Source: Antedon bifida
Taxonomy: Eukaryota; Echinodermata; Crinoidea; Comatulida; Antedonidae
DNA: 64,000 nucleotides
Reading direction: 5' to 3'
Assembly (NCBI GenBank): GCA_963402885.1
Contig: OY727098.1
Coordinates: forward strand, 2,909,001-2,973,000
In this document: piece after piece, positions 37,601-49,238 of the stretch
Layout of the letters: each line of letters begins with the position of its first letter
How positions within the stretch are numbered: position 1 is the stretch's first letter
Position numbers and translations under genes: made by a program
Notes under the pieces: generated by a model
Seen by the model: only the letters and a program-made list of their open reading frames with translations
Database searches by the model: none
Told to the model about the DNA's origin: nothing

Positions 37601-38740
37601 ATTATAAATTAAGTATCTGCAATCTTAACGAGCGTACACACCTATATCTAATTTGAGTGCTTTAATTAATTATTATTGATAACTTACAAAGTCATTCACC
37701 TAATATCGTTTAGTTGTCAAATAAAATCAATTTTATTTCAAAGAAAACTTATGTTCATAGTTGTAACAATCGATGAATTGCGTACTGTGTATCTTTAATG
37801 AAACAAATACATTAATATGTAGTGTACACTTAAAAACTAATAATCAGGTATTGTGTCAAAGGATAATTGTTCTCACCGACAAATACCAATAATCGATCGA
37901 TAAGCAGCGACAGTAAGGCATATAAATGACAAGATACTATTAGGAATGTTGATCTTGTTGTTCCTGAAGTCTATTATATAGTCTGTAGCATTTTCAAAGA
38001 GTAATGTGTTTGGATTAGGGGGCTTAGTCGGTGGGAAGAGGACGTTAGAAAAGTAAAAAAAAACGCATGTATCATTTTTGAGGGAATGGAATAGAAGCCT
38101 TCGCTTTGGTATAATTATTAATAGGCCTACTGTATACCGTTTTCGATTTTAGGCAAATACGGTACTGTAATGCGGTGTTTTCATTTTGAAACTTTCTTTT
38201 AATTGATAACACAAAATATTGATTACGTAGTTTAATATAAATTATAGCTTTATTTACATTTATAAATCTTAAATTAGATAAGGTTATTTTGGAAAGACAG
38301 TAACTCACAGTATAACCTAAATTCAGTTAACAATTAAGTTGAAAATTTGCAAGTTTTCGATCTTTCTCCGGTGGATGCCCATGTCGCAATTATTAGGCCT
38401 ACAAGGTTTGTGCCTGAATATAGGTACATTTTATATATAGGCCTAGTATTAATTAAAGCAAAACTGATTGCTACATCTGTCAATCATGGCGGCAATATAA
38501 TTTCTATGAACAAGTAATAAATATTTGTTCCATTTTAATCACTATTCCACTAATAATCAGCTTTTGTCAATTGTAACAATTTAGAATTTAAAGAACTTAT
38601 ATTAATAAATATAAGAACTATTTTCCTAGAAGCGGATTAAACCACGAGTCAAGTATAATGCAATATATAGAATAAAATTATTGACGTTTGTCGTGAACTC
38701 TTAGAAACATTCTTTTAAATTTCTGTTTGACTTTCAGCGT
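34676..38740. other. Non-coding stretch, no recognisable gene
   Basis: AT-rich. The small minus-strand frames near 37055-37300 and 38072-38308 are not recognisable. TAGGCCTA-type motifs are scattered throughout. ATCATGGCGGCAA at about 38485-38497 contains a YY1-like core but no start of a long frame. Confidence 0.5.
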
Positions 38741-38744
38741 AAGA

Positions 38745-38830
38745 TTCAACTGTATTTATAATTTATAGTCACGTATCATGGCAGATTCTATAATACAGAG
38801 TAACATGTATCACATGTGAGGTCTGTATCA
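38745..38830 (+). repeat. Dispersed repeat family 'TATCATAG', copy 3 (diverged)
   Basis: TATTTATAATTTATAG, CGTATCATGGCAGA, then ATACAGAGTAACATG and TATCACATGTGAG share phrases with copies 1 and 2, the last two in inverted orientation relative to the tail of copy 2. Confidence 0.45.
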
Positions 38831-40700
38831 AACACTAAAGCCTAACTTAACCATTCCATAATATTAAGATAATGTTATGTGGAGATACAGTACAGAACAT
38901 CGTGAGTTAGGCCTACAACGACGTAGGCCTAAATAAATAATAACAAGAAGTCGATTGTGTTTCGAATGAATTGAATGGTCATTTCATTGCAGGGTCAGTT
39001 GACACGTATATGCTAGGCTGTGATGCTACAATGCATGTTAAAAATCAATGGTAAATTCAATGAGTCGGTTAAAATAAAAGACAAATAGTCCTGACACTTG
39101 TATTGAGCGGTTTGTTTTTACATGGTCACACTTCGAGGCTAACTGAGTTGGCTATTTGGCTATTATTTTTGTGCCAACACTACACTGCCAAGCTAACAGA
39201 ATACCATGAATAAGAGTATGATCCGACTTGTTGTAGCGAGACAGAATAAACTTAAAACTCTCGTATAATAATTGATTAAAGAATAACGTTATATAAAGTA
39301 CCGTATATTCACGGTTTGTCTATCAGGTGTTCTGCGGTTTACGGTCAGGATTTCTGTGAACTCGTGGAACATACCATATAGGCCTAAACACACTTGTAGG
39401 CCTGTATAAGGCACATTTTTTCTCGTCTTCTTGATTAAAATAAATCCTTTCAGCAATAATGTAAATAACCGTATGCCAAAAACGTAACTCGTTTTCTGTT
39501 CGTTTTCTTTTACGTGCAGCTGTCCCTCAATTTTCAGTAAGATTAGCAGTTTTTCATTAAATTGAGTCAAAATAATAAATTATACGTGTTAAGCAAATGA
39601 TAAAGCAATCACATCGACTGATAAATGATAAGAATAATGTTGATTATGTAAATAACAAAATAAAATCATTAAAAATTCCTCAAATCATTATTATATTCTT
39701 TTACAATCATTGTTTTCGTCAAATGTATGTTATAAGATTCATTCACACTTAATGTAGTTAATATCAACATAAGTAAACTACTTTAGAAACTGAAAAGTTA
39801 GGCCAAAAGGCATTCGCAATTTTTAAATTAAAAATGATGTCCCTATTAGGAAAGTGTACATACAAATTAATATGAAAATATACGTGCGCGTGTAGGCTTA
39901 ATTTGAGGTAGATTGAGTTACTAACGAGGTGCCTTGCTGGACCAGACAGGCTAGACCTTGTGGATATATTGGTCTTGATTTTTATCGTGACGGTTTCCTT
40001 TATTCAGTCCATATGTAAATAAAGAAAACAATCAAGTCCACAATTAATTAAGCCTTGATTGACCATGACTTTGAATTCAGTTGAATGTGATTAAACCGCA
40101 TAATACGTTACTGATTGGTAAACTACGCGTAAATTAAGTATGTACTTGTATCTAGACATAATAATATTATTATATGCGGCAAAGTCAAATGGTGGATAAT
40201 TGAGAAAAATAAATTATGGTTAACTTTAAACTGTATTTTTCGAATTTATTCTCCTTAGTACTGCCTGTCATTAAAAAAAAATATTGGATTCAATTCAGCT
40301 ACCTTAAACGTTGTTATATTTCACTAAGCACTTGGTACCATAAAACTTACCATAGGCCCTGGCTGTTATAATTTGGACTATTTATCACCAAAAATTAAAT
40401 AAAGATGGGCCTATAAATGTGTACAGTACTGTACTTAAAACCACTGGCGTATGCTGTTTTAATTCCATAAAACATTCCATATTTACTATGTGTAAGGAAT
40501 GTCCTGTTCGAAAATTGTCTCCGCAAACGGCTGTGGTGGTGTGCCATTAACCAATGCAAGGTGGTGCAAAATATGATTTAAAAATAAAGATTGCTTCGAT
40601 GGGCAAAATATATAATTTCATCAATCATAACATCTTCGTCCCAATGGCGTTATTTTGAATACTTTTTAGAGTACTTGCCGATGGGAAGGTTTATATACTC
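38831..40700. other. Non-coding stretch, no recognisable gene
   Basis: AT-rich. The 93-residue minus-strand frame at 39289-39570 has no recognisable domain and an ordinary AT-rich composition. Confidence 0.5.
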
Positions 40701-40711
40701 AAGTTTGTTGG

Positions 40712-40759
40712 AAAAATTGACAAATTCTGGACTCTAATTACACGAAATTGTCAATTTTT
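40712..40759. repeat. Perfect 12-bp inverted repeat
   Basis: AAAAATTGACAA (40712-40723) and TTGTCAATTTTT (40748-40759) are perfect complements around 24 bases. It could be chance in AT-rich DNA or a small hairpin. Confidence 0.5.
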
Positions 40760-40854
40760 AGTTAGGCGAAACAGTTGCATTATTTTTATTTCAATTGGAT
40801 CGCGTCACGGAAATGATTTTTGACGCGGTTGGGTGTAGAGTGAGGTTAGTATCT

Positions 40855-41035
40855 GAGTTGACAGAGCCTAGCCCGAAGGCTCGGTAAAATACATTCTTAC
40901 AGGGCTGAGCGAGCGGGGTTCAGCACCGGTGTCTTTGGACAAGCACGTATTGAGCGTGTGCTGTATGACAAGGTGCTTAGTGGGCCTCATCATCTCTCAA
41001 ATCAGAACCACCAGTATCTAAGCTAAGGTGTTCTT
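40855..41035. other. GC-rich unexplained segment, possible exon or RNA
   Basis: About 180 bp clearly less AT-rich than the surroundings. It contains a short hairpin (GAGCC, TAGCCCGAA, GGCTC at about 40864-40882). One plus-strand frame is open from a TGA at about 40859 to a TAA near 41024 but has no ATG start and no domain I recognise. Candidate explanations are an exon of an unseen gene, a structured RNA, a conserved element or a repeat. I cannot choose between them. Confidence 0.35.
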
Positions 41036-41217
41036 GTCTGGGAGGCGTGTGCAAAATGGAAGATTGACCGAGTTAGCAAAATAAATACAATTTACTAATT
41101 AGCAGACTGAAGCAGATGTGTTGTGACGTGTTATCTTTTCGTGCTGTCACGTTCAGCACAAAAAAAAGAAAACTTTTGTGATCAAATGCACTTTGAAACA
41201 GTTTTTCAACTGCCTAA

Positions 41218-41280
41218 ATAAGGAACGTTAAAAAAAATAAGGAACGGTAAAAAAAATAAGGAACGGTAAAAAAAAAATAA
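41218..41280 (+). repeat. 20-bp tandem repeat (AAATAAGGAACGGTAAAAAA)
   Basis: Three to four copies of AAATAAGGAACGGTAAAAAA with A-run length differences. Confidence 0.8.
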
Positions 41281-41308
41281 AAAAGACACGCAGTTGAACA
41301 CGATATTC

Positions 41309-41613
41309 AAAGCTTGGTTTCCACTTAAACGCAACACGCAGGCGCACCACAAATTAGTTATTGTATTTTTTTTTTAGTTTATTCCTTCCAGCAGACAAAT
41401 AGCAGAACACAAAAACAAACATAATGCAAAAACAAAGGAAGTGAAGATCTGAGGAGAGGCAAGAGCAGTACAATAACCACTATCACCGGGAATGGTGTGC
41501 CCCCTCCACAAGTTGACCAATCATAAGGTACAGTTCGGAGGATGGGATCGCGTCGTGATTGGTCCACTTGCGACGCACTTACGTCCTTGCGTTGCGTCCA
41601 ATTAAGTGGGAAC
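41309..41613. mobile_element. Foldback element of the 'ACGCAACGC' family, copy 3, split by an insertion
   Basis: The left arm, AAAGCTTGGTTTCCACTT then AACGCAACACGCAGGCGC, and the right arm, CACTTACGTCCTTGCGTTGCG to AGTGGGAACAC, match copy 1. The family centre GACCAATCA reappears at about 41515. Between the arms an unrelated segment of about 153 bp interrupts the left arm (41353-41505). Without it the element would be about 150 bp, like its relatives. It has no coding capacity of its own. Confidence 0.8.
41347..41511 (-). mobile_element. Poly(A)-tailed retro-insertion with 6-bp target duplication
   Basis: On the minus strand the segment ends GGAAGGAATAAACT followed by ten A residues, a polyadenylation signal plus tail. 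The hexamer CCACAA is present on both sides (41347-41352 and 41506-41511), as expected of a target-site duplication. The insert is about 153 bp, probably the 5'-truncated 3' end of a LINE, a SINE or a processed transcript. A minus-strand reading frame runs through the insert and ends at 41379, but its leading part comes from the host element, so the frame as a whole is not a gene. Confidence 0.65.
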
Positions 41614-42900
41614 ACATCTTCTATTAGGCCGTGAAATAAATGTATTGATGATGATCTCAGCTCACACTGTGATTCTAAACCATTGCCATATAGTCAACTA
41701 GTTATATTTTATTTTTAAACTTATGTAATTGCGGATATAGGTTTTTTAAAGAAAAATTTTAACCTGGATCGACAATTGCAGCTGGACGAATTCGGTTTCA
41801 ATGACTTTAAAAAGTTATCTTCGAATTGTATACATTTTATTTAAATACGGATTTAAAGAAAAATAGAACAAAAATACAACGTAATAGTTCAAGCTATAAT
41901 ATCAATGTAAACAAGTCTTATTTACCTAAAGGAAACGTGTTGGCGGAATCTCCAAATATTTAAAAAACGAATGTAGGTCGACTTAAAGTTCATCTTGCTT
42001 TTTTCATAGAATATTTATACATTAACTTATTGTACTAATGCTTGACAATAGCACTTGTAAAAACACTTTAAAATGCTTAGGCCGTAATGCCACGACCTTG
42101 GGAGTGGATGATGGTGGTATCTCAATACTAGAATCACGTTTTATGATCACACCCTAATATTAATATAATAATTAAGAGTCACGCTGTACTAAAGTGTAAT
42201 CGCATAGTCCTGGATTCAAATCTTGATGCCCATAACAGTATCATGATTGTTTATTATGACCTATGATGCAGAGCGCCACTGCAAGTCTCATTTCACTTTT
42301 TCCAACTTATTCAGCTAGGCCTACTTTGTGTCGAAATTATAGGGTTAAGTCGCCGATGATATCGAATATTTAACGACATTGAATATGACCTGGCAACATA
42401 TCTATGCTTACTTATAATACTTATAAGACTTATAGGCAAATTAATGCATATTTATGATCAACTCTGTTTGTAGCTTGCATTGTTTCAATCTTGAAGGGAA
42501 AAACAATCTTCGTCTTTGTATAATTAAGTATTTGCAGAAAAATTTTAAAAAATCTCTCATTGAGAATATTTCTTGAAAACATCTTTGGTAGAATAGGTGA
42601 ATTTGTAAATAGAGATATATAGAGGTATAAAAATAACTGGATGTATTTTCAAATTATAGCAAAAATGGGGGAAAAGGAAATAAAAAACAATAATCTTCTA
42701 AATGTTTCTTTTTTCTAAATCGTTTTTCTTTTCTTGATGATGAATGAATAGATGGAAGAGAACAGGTAAAATAATTATTGAAAGACTAGAACTGAGTGGT
42801 GAATGAACAAACCAACAATAGATGCAAGTAAGTCACAAAACGAATCTCATCGTTAGAGGTAAAACAAAAACAAACAAAAAACTTTCTCGAAAAACAAGGG
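41614..42900. other. Non-coding stretch, no recognisable gene
   Basis: AT-rich. Bases about 42208-42230 (TCCTGGATTCAAATCTTGATG) vaguely resemble a decayed tRNA B box and T arm, but there is no matching A box at tRNA distance. Confidence 0.45.
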
Positions 42901-42918
42901 ATAGAAATAATGAATGGC

Positions 42919-42980
42919 TTACCAATACCAATGGTACAATTACCAATGGATAACCATTACCAATGGTACCATTACCAATT
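42919..42980. repeat. Cluster of ATTACCAAT units, partly palindromic
   Basis: ACCAATACCAATGGTAC, ATTACCAATGG, then CATTACCAATGGTACC and ATTACCAAT occur within about 60 bases. CCAATGG occurs three times, and the segment is close to an inverted repeat around AACCATTACC. It is either a CCAAT-rich regulatory cluster or a short degenerate tandem repeat. Confidence 0.6.
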
Positions 42981-44115
42981 TCGGGGTCAATCATCGATCA
43001 ATTATTATTTACCACAGGCCTATATAAGTATACAGGATAAGGTAAATCGTATTACACTAAATTAAATTTGATTACTAAGTGACGTAAATTGATTATATCA
43101 AAAATAACAAATCCAATCATCAACACTGTATCAAATACTAGTCTCAATGTAATATATATGAAAGTACAAAAATATCGCTAACTATTCACTATCACAATAA
43201 TCGGTTTTTATTAGCTCAATATTTTGTATTTACTTTTTTTTAATGATGGCCGTAGTTTGGAATTAACATTTTTAAAACATTGTTCAATTGATTTATAAAA
43301 GCAGACACATTTTAACGTATTTAATTTTTAAAATCAATCTTATTTTTACTGCACAGATTTAACATAATATCAGAAATAATTGAAAATTACAGATATAAAT
43401 ATGCCTCACGCAGAGTCTATTTGCCTAGCTTTTTGTATTTAAAATGTACAGAGTAAGTAGGCCTATGTAATCACATGTAAAATAAGTCGACCTCCCACAA
43501 GCTAAAATATCAAATCATAAGGTCATATTGATATTATTAATTTGCTATTATTATCTTTTATTTTGTCTTATTAACTGTTGGCTGGAGCTGGTTAATTAAA
43601 ATATTTATTTAAACTTATACGTCTTTTGTAGGCCTACGTGTAGTATAGAAAACCAACGAAAATTAATTTTAAAAAAGGAGGTAATAGGAGGAAGGACATT
43701 TTGAATTTACAAAATGTATAATTTTATACCGCTAAAGTTGAAGTTGATCAAATTGTAATGATAAAACAAATTAGAAAATAACAAAAATGTGATAATAATG
43801 AAAATAATAATATGAAGATGTTATAATGATGACATGAAGATGATATTATTGTGAATAAAATTGGTATTTACGCCACAAAAGGGAGAAAAATTTATACAAA
43901 AAGTTAAGGTGAAAGTTGTTGAACTAAACGAATTCAACAAAGAAGAAACTTTGGTCACCCCGTATTATTAATTATTTTATAAAAGATTTAAAACAAAATA
44001 AAAAGTTACTAGCTTTGTGTATTGAATATATGAATAAATATTTGCTCATTTTAATTAAATCTAAGTAATAAAAATAAATAATCTCATTGGAAACTACAAA
44101 TTAAACAAGCTGGAA
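42981..44115. other. Non-coding stretch, no recognisable gene
   Basis: AT-rich. A degenerate GATGA-rich patch lies near 43790-43850. Otherwise nothing was seen. Confidence 0.5.
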
Positions 44116-44123
44116 AAGGAAAC

Positions 44124-44172
44124 GTAGGAGGCGCGGCCTAATCAAAAGATCGTGGGTTCGAATCCAAATCTC
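44124..44172 (+). pseudogene. tRNA-like 3' fragment with perfect B box
   Basis: GGTTCGAATCC at 44155-44165 is a perfect Pol III B box, preceded by GATCGTG as in the T arm of many tRNAs. Upstream, GGCGCGGCCTA resembles the start of tRNA-derived SINE heads, but the A box and anticodon arm between the two are missing, as if about 25-30 bases had been deleted. It is best read as a decayed tRNA-derived SINE head or tRNA pseudogene. Confidence 0.5.
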
Positions 44173-44689
44173 AACACATTTGCTGCTGTTGTTAAACCAT
44201 AACGGAAAAAATTAGTACAAGTTATAAGGCTTGTTTAGAACAAGAAAAAGTATGGGAAAGTGGGTACAAGCTAGGCCTAAAGTGGGTACAACTATTATAG
44301 GCTAGGCCTATACATTTAGAATATAATCATCTAGCAACTGGAAAAAACCGTGTGGAAAAAAGTGGGTAACTGTGCATTTTAATTTAAACTCTATATTTAT
44401 TTCCTTTAAATATTACATATTCTCCAAAGCATTTCTATGTTTCTTTTATTATCGTTGGTTATTGGATGTCAATATAAATTACCACCGTTGTTATTGGATT
44501 AGCTTTATTCCTGATTAATCAGCAATAATTTTCACGTCTAATTTAATATAATGTAATCCTTCACTTAGTACCATGTTCAATCAATACTACAAACGTGTAG
44601 GGCATATGTATTATTAAATTAAAAATCAAATTTAAATGAAAGGTTAATATTACTAATTGTTATATGAAGATTGATAATATTTCAGGTTT

Positions 44690-44761
44690 TGCTTGTGGAC
44701 TACCTGGCGCATTATACCAGAACATATAAACAAGACATTGTTGAATTGAGTTGAATTGAAT
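44690..44761 (+). mobile_element. Probable retroelement 3' tail (TTGAA units)
   Basis: A moderately GC-rich stretch (CTACCTGGCGCATTATACCAG) is followed by ACATTG and tandem TTGAATTGAGTTGAATTGAA. The tail is the same pentamer family as the minus-strand tail at 10629-10650, suggesting a related LINE or SINE family in the opposite orientation. No coding sequence is present. Confidence 0.4.
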
Positions 44762-47700
44762 TACTGTAGTATGTTTTCTAACTAATGCTGTTAAGATATA
44801 TAAACTAGGCCCCTAATATGAATAATGGAAAACAGTTGATATTGAATGCCCTAAATTAATTCAATCCTCATTCTTTTAACTGATAATCAATCAACCGTGT
44901 ATTGATTAAACAATAGACCCACAGACATGACCCTACCATTATTTCATATCTTAACCATAATTCCTTGTGGAAGAATCGAACTAACAATTCTTGATTCAAC
45001 AAATCCAAAGCATTCTGTACCAAAACATCAGTCCAATCAGAAGGTGGAAATAAGATGCCTGAAACCCACAATGATAAATGCGCATGCGCGGTTTGTTTTT
45101 TCCTTGTAGAAGTGTAGCATTCAACGAAAAATCGAATTGCGGAAGTACAGTATTGAAAACAATATAGAGGGACCCTTACTGTAAACAAAATAATTGGGAT
45201 TATGAAAGTATGATGATACAAATGTGTCAAACTATTAATTGTTCAAGATCGTGTTGTTTTAACATGATTTTAAACAAAATAATATAGTATCGTATGTGGA
45301 CGGTAGTGCACAAAGAATAATATACCCATTATATAATTGGGGTGCAATTTAGAGTACATTTGTATAATAAGCATATAAGGTTTACCAGAAAAGACTGTAT
45401 TTCATTTTAATATCTTGGTTGATATTCATCATTTATTTCGGTAAACATAAGGTCTATGTACTTACTTGACTTATTTAGCATGAATGACACTGGATAATCA
45501 AGTCACAGAAATACAAGGTGTGAAACGTAAACATTGGAAAGGATTATCAATGAACTGTTAGCAACACTTAAATCGGATACTACTAATATAGTCGTAGTTT
45601 GGTTTTATTACTGCCGTTGGCCAACCTTTGAACGCCAGTGCCTGGAAATATAGCGTTATAACTGTGCTGGAAATAACAATTATGATTTGAGTGAAAATTA
45701 CTGGAGCAGATACAAAAGCAATGTGATAATGGACAGCTGAACATCTATCATAATGTTCCTATCGAAGAATTTCATATATCTTTTTAAAAAACAGACATTT
45801 AAAACAATTTGTAACTAATTTCATCAATAAAAGTATTTTCTACCCATCGTGTAATGAAAAACAATCGTTTATTTTGCATTGACCACACTGGAATTTCAAT
45901 AAAAAAACAATAACATTAAAGAACGAAGTAAAAACAGTTTTCGTATAAGAGGTCGTCACTTTCCATCAATACTAGTCAGAAACAAGTTTACCTTCCACTG
46001 AGTTTAGTAACACGTAAATAAGATAGTGTAAAATACTTTGATGTAAGTTTGAAAACTAACAAACGACATTTTAAATTATTAGTAATGTTTAGTAATGTTA
46101 CAACGAAATATTTCGTTAAGATGGAATAGTTAAGGCCTACCACATTCAATTCAGGAAGTGAAATACTTAGCAATGTTTTCCTATACTTGGCAAAATGAAC
46201 TTTCTTTCAGTTTATACATGCCATGATTGCCTAAAGAACTTTCTAATATCTGCTTCTGTTACCAAAGAAAGTGCGAGGCATAATATTGAATGTGTGGTCG
46301 TATGCCGTCACGACAAGCTCTAGCAATGGTATCTTGTAGAGAAACCAACACGGTAAAGGTAAAAATTACCCTATGATTGTTTGTAAAGCGACATCTCCTG
46401 CCGGGAGAAACTTCACTTTCGCTGGCTGAGTTTTTTCCCCAAGCACGCATAGCTTAGGCCTCATAGATGTGTTTGTGTATTTGATATTGTTAGTAATGGA
46501 CTGTTTTACTTTACCCCCAACTTCGATGCTCAAAATGTTCCGAAAGTTTATAGAAACATTCTTTTCATCTGAAATAACAAATCGGGTTCTTCTGATAAAA
46601 TCAGATTGTGTGGTCCCGGAAGAAAAACACAGAAGACACGAGTTATATAAAAGAGACGAGCATCAATTGACATATATTAAGGTTCTTAATCTAGAAATAC
46701 GCAACTCAAACAACTTTATTCTAAAAACCAAATCACAAAATTAAGATACAGGAGGTCTCCAATAGTAATAATTATTAATTAATATTTATAATTAATAATC
46801 ACGAAACTTTAATGGTAAAAAATGGTAGTAGAAAATTCAATACAGTTAATGCAGTATTGAAAATAATGTTCATCAGTCATCACAAGTTATTGAAGTTCAA
46901 ATTTACTTTGTGTCGAAAACATGTTTACACGCGCCATTTTTATTTAGTTTTTATCAAAAATGTCTTAAATGTATAATCTAATCTAAATTTAGAATCTAGC
47001 ATACATATACGTGATATAACTATAACTATTTTTATTTGAAGTTTCTATAAAATTGAAAACAAATCTGTTTCCTTTCTTTTATTTAGGGAATCATTAATTG
47101 TTTTCCTCTTATTCATTTTTTTTCGTTTATACATTACGGCACATAACTTTGAACATGAAGAACAATAATAACAGTTAACAATCATTCATGTGCATATAAT
47201 AATGGGTAAATAGTAAACTGTTTTCATATTATTCCCCCTAGTAACAGGTCTAGTGTTGCGGGTTAATGTTTGCCCGAAGTGTATTGCGTAATTTAATGGT
47301 CTTAACGCTACCATAGAAACACTCAATTTACAATGCATCATAGGCTTGAGGCAGCGGGTTTAACCCGTCGTACTCTCCAGCTTTCACATCATCATCTAGG
47401 CCTAGCTGAAGCCACCGGAGGCAAGGGCCCCGGTAATGGTATTAATTAACACGAGTACACGTTCAGAAGCTCAGATTAATTACATTTGTGTCCCTCACTT
47501 TTCAAGTTGATTACCATTTTAACACTAGTTAGTTTTTAAGGTTTTTGATTGACAAGGTATTGGTGTTGAAGCCATTCTTGTTTAATTACCTTAACAGTAT
47601 GCTTACTGGTTCCGATTAAGATTCTTCAACTAATATTAGCTCAAGAATATCGTTTCTGTAGATAATCACGGATTCAATGACTAGTGATTTTATCTTCCGA

Positions 47701-48600
47701 GAATGTCATTTCCGACGTAACCGAGCCGAAAAGATGTGACCCAACGCACGGTAAGTTTTGTTATTTCTGACAATACATTGAAATTAGAAATTAACACTGA
47801 CTCAGATCATAGAAAGTGATATCTCTCATAGACCTTCTACTGCCAAGACTATGATATTAGAAATTTAAGAACTATTAGATAATAAAGAATAAAGAAAGAT
47901 AAAAGAATTCTATTTATGTGATATCCAGTATAACAGTAACAGTAAATAGATAAACAAGATTGGAAAAAGGGTATTTAGGTCCATTTAATATTATTTTAAT
48001 AATATATATGGTAGGCCTAAGTATAAATATTTTTGAAATATAATGCAATATATTCATTGTTTAAATAGTTATTATATTCAAATCAAAATGGAAATAAGGG
48101 GAAAAAATAGGTGGGTTAGGCTACACACACGAAAGAAGAATTGGCCAGACAAAAAATATATTTTAAGAAAACAAAATGATCGGGAATTATCGAGAGGTCG
48201 ATAATATTACTTTGGGATCATTTGCTTCAACGATGGTGGCGGAACGATATTCCTTAAGAGTGCTACTTTACTGAAATCCTAAAATATTTTCACTGACATA
48301 CGCACAGTCCTGCTCACATTCGTACGTATTTTAGGACACTTCGCAATTTGTTAGCTTTACTCCCATTAGTAGGAATTGTAATCACTAATTACTTTGATGA
48401 TAATAAATGATGACAAAGATACATAAAGGTAACTATAATTTATTTAATTTCTTTCGGTATAAAATTATAATACAAAAAGCAGCTAAAGCTGAAAGCATTG
48501 TATGTACATACTAAAAATATAAAACATTAAAAATATTATGGGCAACACACACAAGGAAAAACAATACAATAGTAAGCAAGAACAAAAACCATATAAAAAT
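44762..48600. other. Non-coding stretch with an NRF1-like site and a GC-richer patch
   Basis: TGCGCATGCGCG at 45079-45090 fits the NRF1 palindrome found in many animal promoters. It lies within the longest unrecognised frame of the window (minus strand, 44868-45230, 120 codons). Bases 47330-47460 are GC-richer, with CCACCGGAGGCAAGGGCCCC and then a TAATTAA-type homeodomain-like site. No gene is established. Confidence 0.4.
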
Positions 48601-48625
48601 ACCATTAAAAATAATAATGATAATT

Positions 48626-48700
48626 GCGATGTCGACAATAGCGATGTCGACAATAGCGATGTTGACAATGGCGATGTCGACAGGGGCGATGTCGACGATG
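48626..48700 (+). repeat. 15-bp minisatellite (GCGATGTCGACAATA), five units
   Basis: Five consecutive 15-base units starting at 48626, 48641, 48656, 48671 and 48686, differing by one to three bases. Because 15 is a multiple of three, a plus-strand frame (48538-48759, 73 codons) carries a (S/G)DVDN pentapeptide repeat. Without a domain or a sensible gene context I read the frame as a by-product of the repeat. Confidence 0.9.
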
Positions 48701-49000
48701 TTGAAACAACATTCACAACATTTACCCATTTATGTTCAGTTGACCTACCTTTGAAATAAAATTCAATCCATAAATTTAATATCATAATAGAATATATGAT
48801 ATTTCAAAATGTGTATTAAAAGAATAAATCATGCTAATAAAATGCGTTCGTTTCGTTCTACACTGTAACTCTTTATATACTATATATATATATATATCGA
48901 TATGAAATCAATATCATAAGCCGGCAAAGGGCATTGTAAATTTGTGATAAAATACCGAACATGTTAAAAAAAATGATGCAAAATACGTTCAGTGCAAGGG

Positions 49001-49137
49001 TTTAAGAGAGACGGAACGCAAGGACGTAGACGCAGTTGGCCAATGGCAAGCGACAGTTCGAATAATCAATCGCTTGTGATTGGTCAAATCACTACGTTGC
49101 GTTACGTTCTTGTGTTGCCTCTCTAATGGGAACCAAC
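49001..49137. mobile_element. Foldback element of the 'ACGCAACGC' family, copy 4, plus partial duplicate
   Basis: The arms AGAGAGACGGAACGCAAGGACGTA and TACGTTCTTGTGTTGCCTCTCT are inverted repeats, and the centre has CAATCGCTTGTGATTGGTCAAAT. Directly to the right (49140-49195) ACGCAATGCAAGTGATTTGACCAA repeats part of one arm, so a second, truncated copy is adjacent. Neither has coding capacity. Confidence 0.75.
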
Positions 49138-49238
49138 CATAAGAGACAATACGAACGCACACGCAATGCAAGTGATTTGACCAAACACAATGACAGGGAA
49201 CAGATTCACAGTTTCTTGTTGTAACGATTTTCAGTTTT

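Noticed and set aside
41379..41615. Minus-strand 78-codon frame
   Set aside because: It crosses from a foldback arm into an inserted poly(A)-tailed segment, so it is a composite of two mobile sequences rather than a gene.
42208..42230. B-box-like GGATTCAAATC as a tRNA fragment
   Set aside because: Degenerate, without an A box or paired arms.
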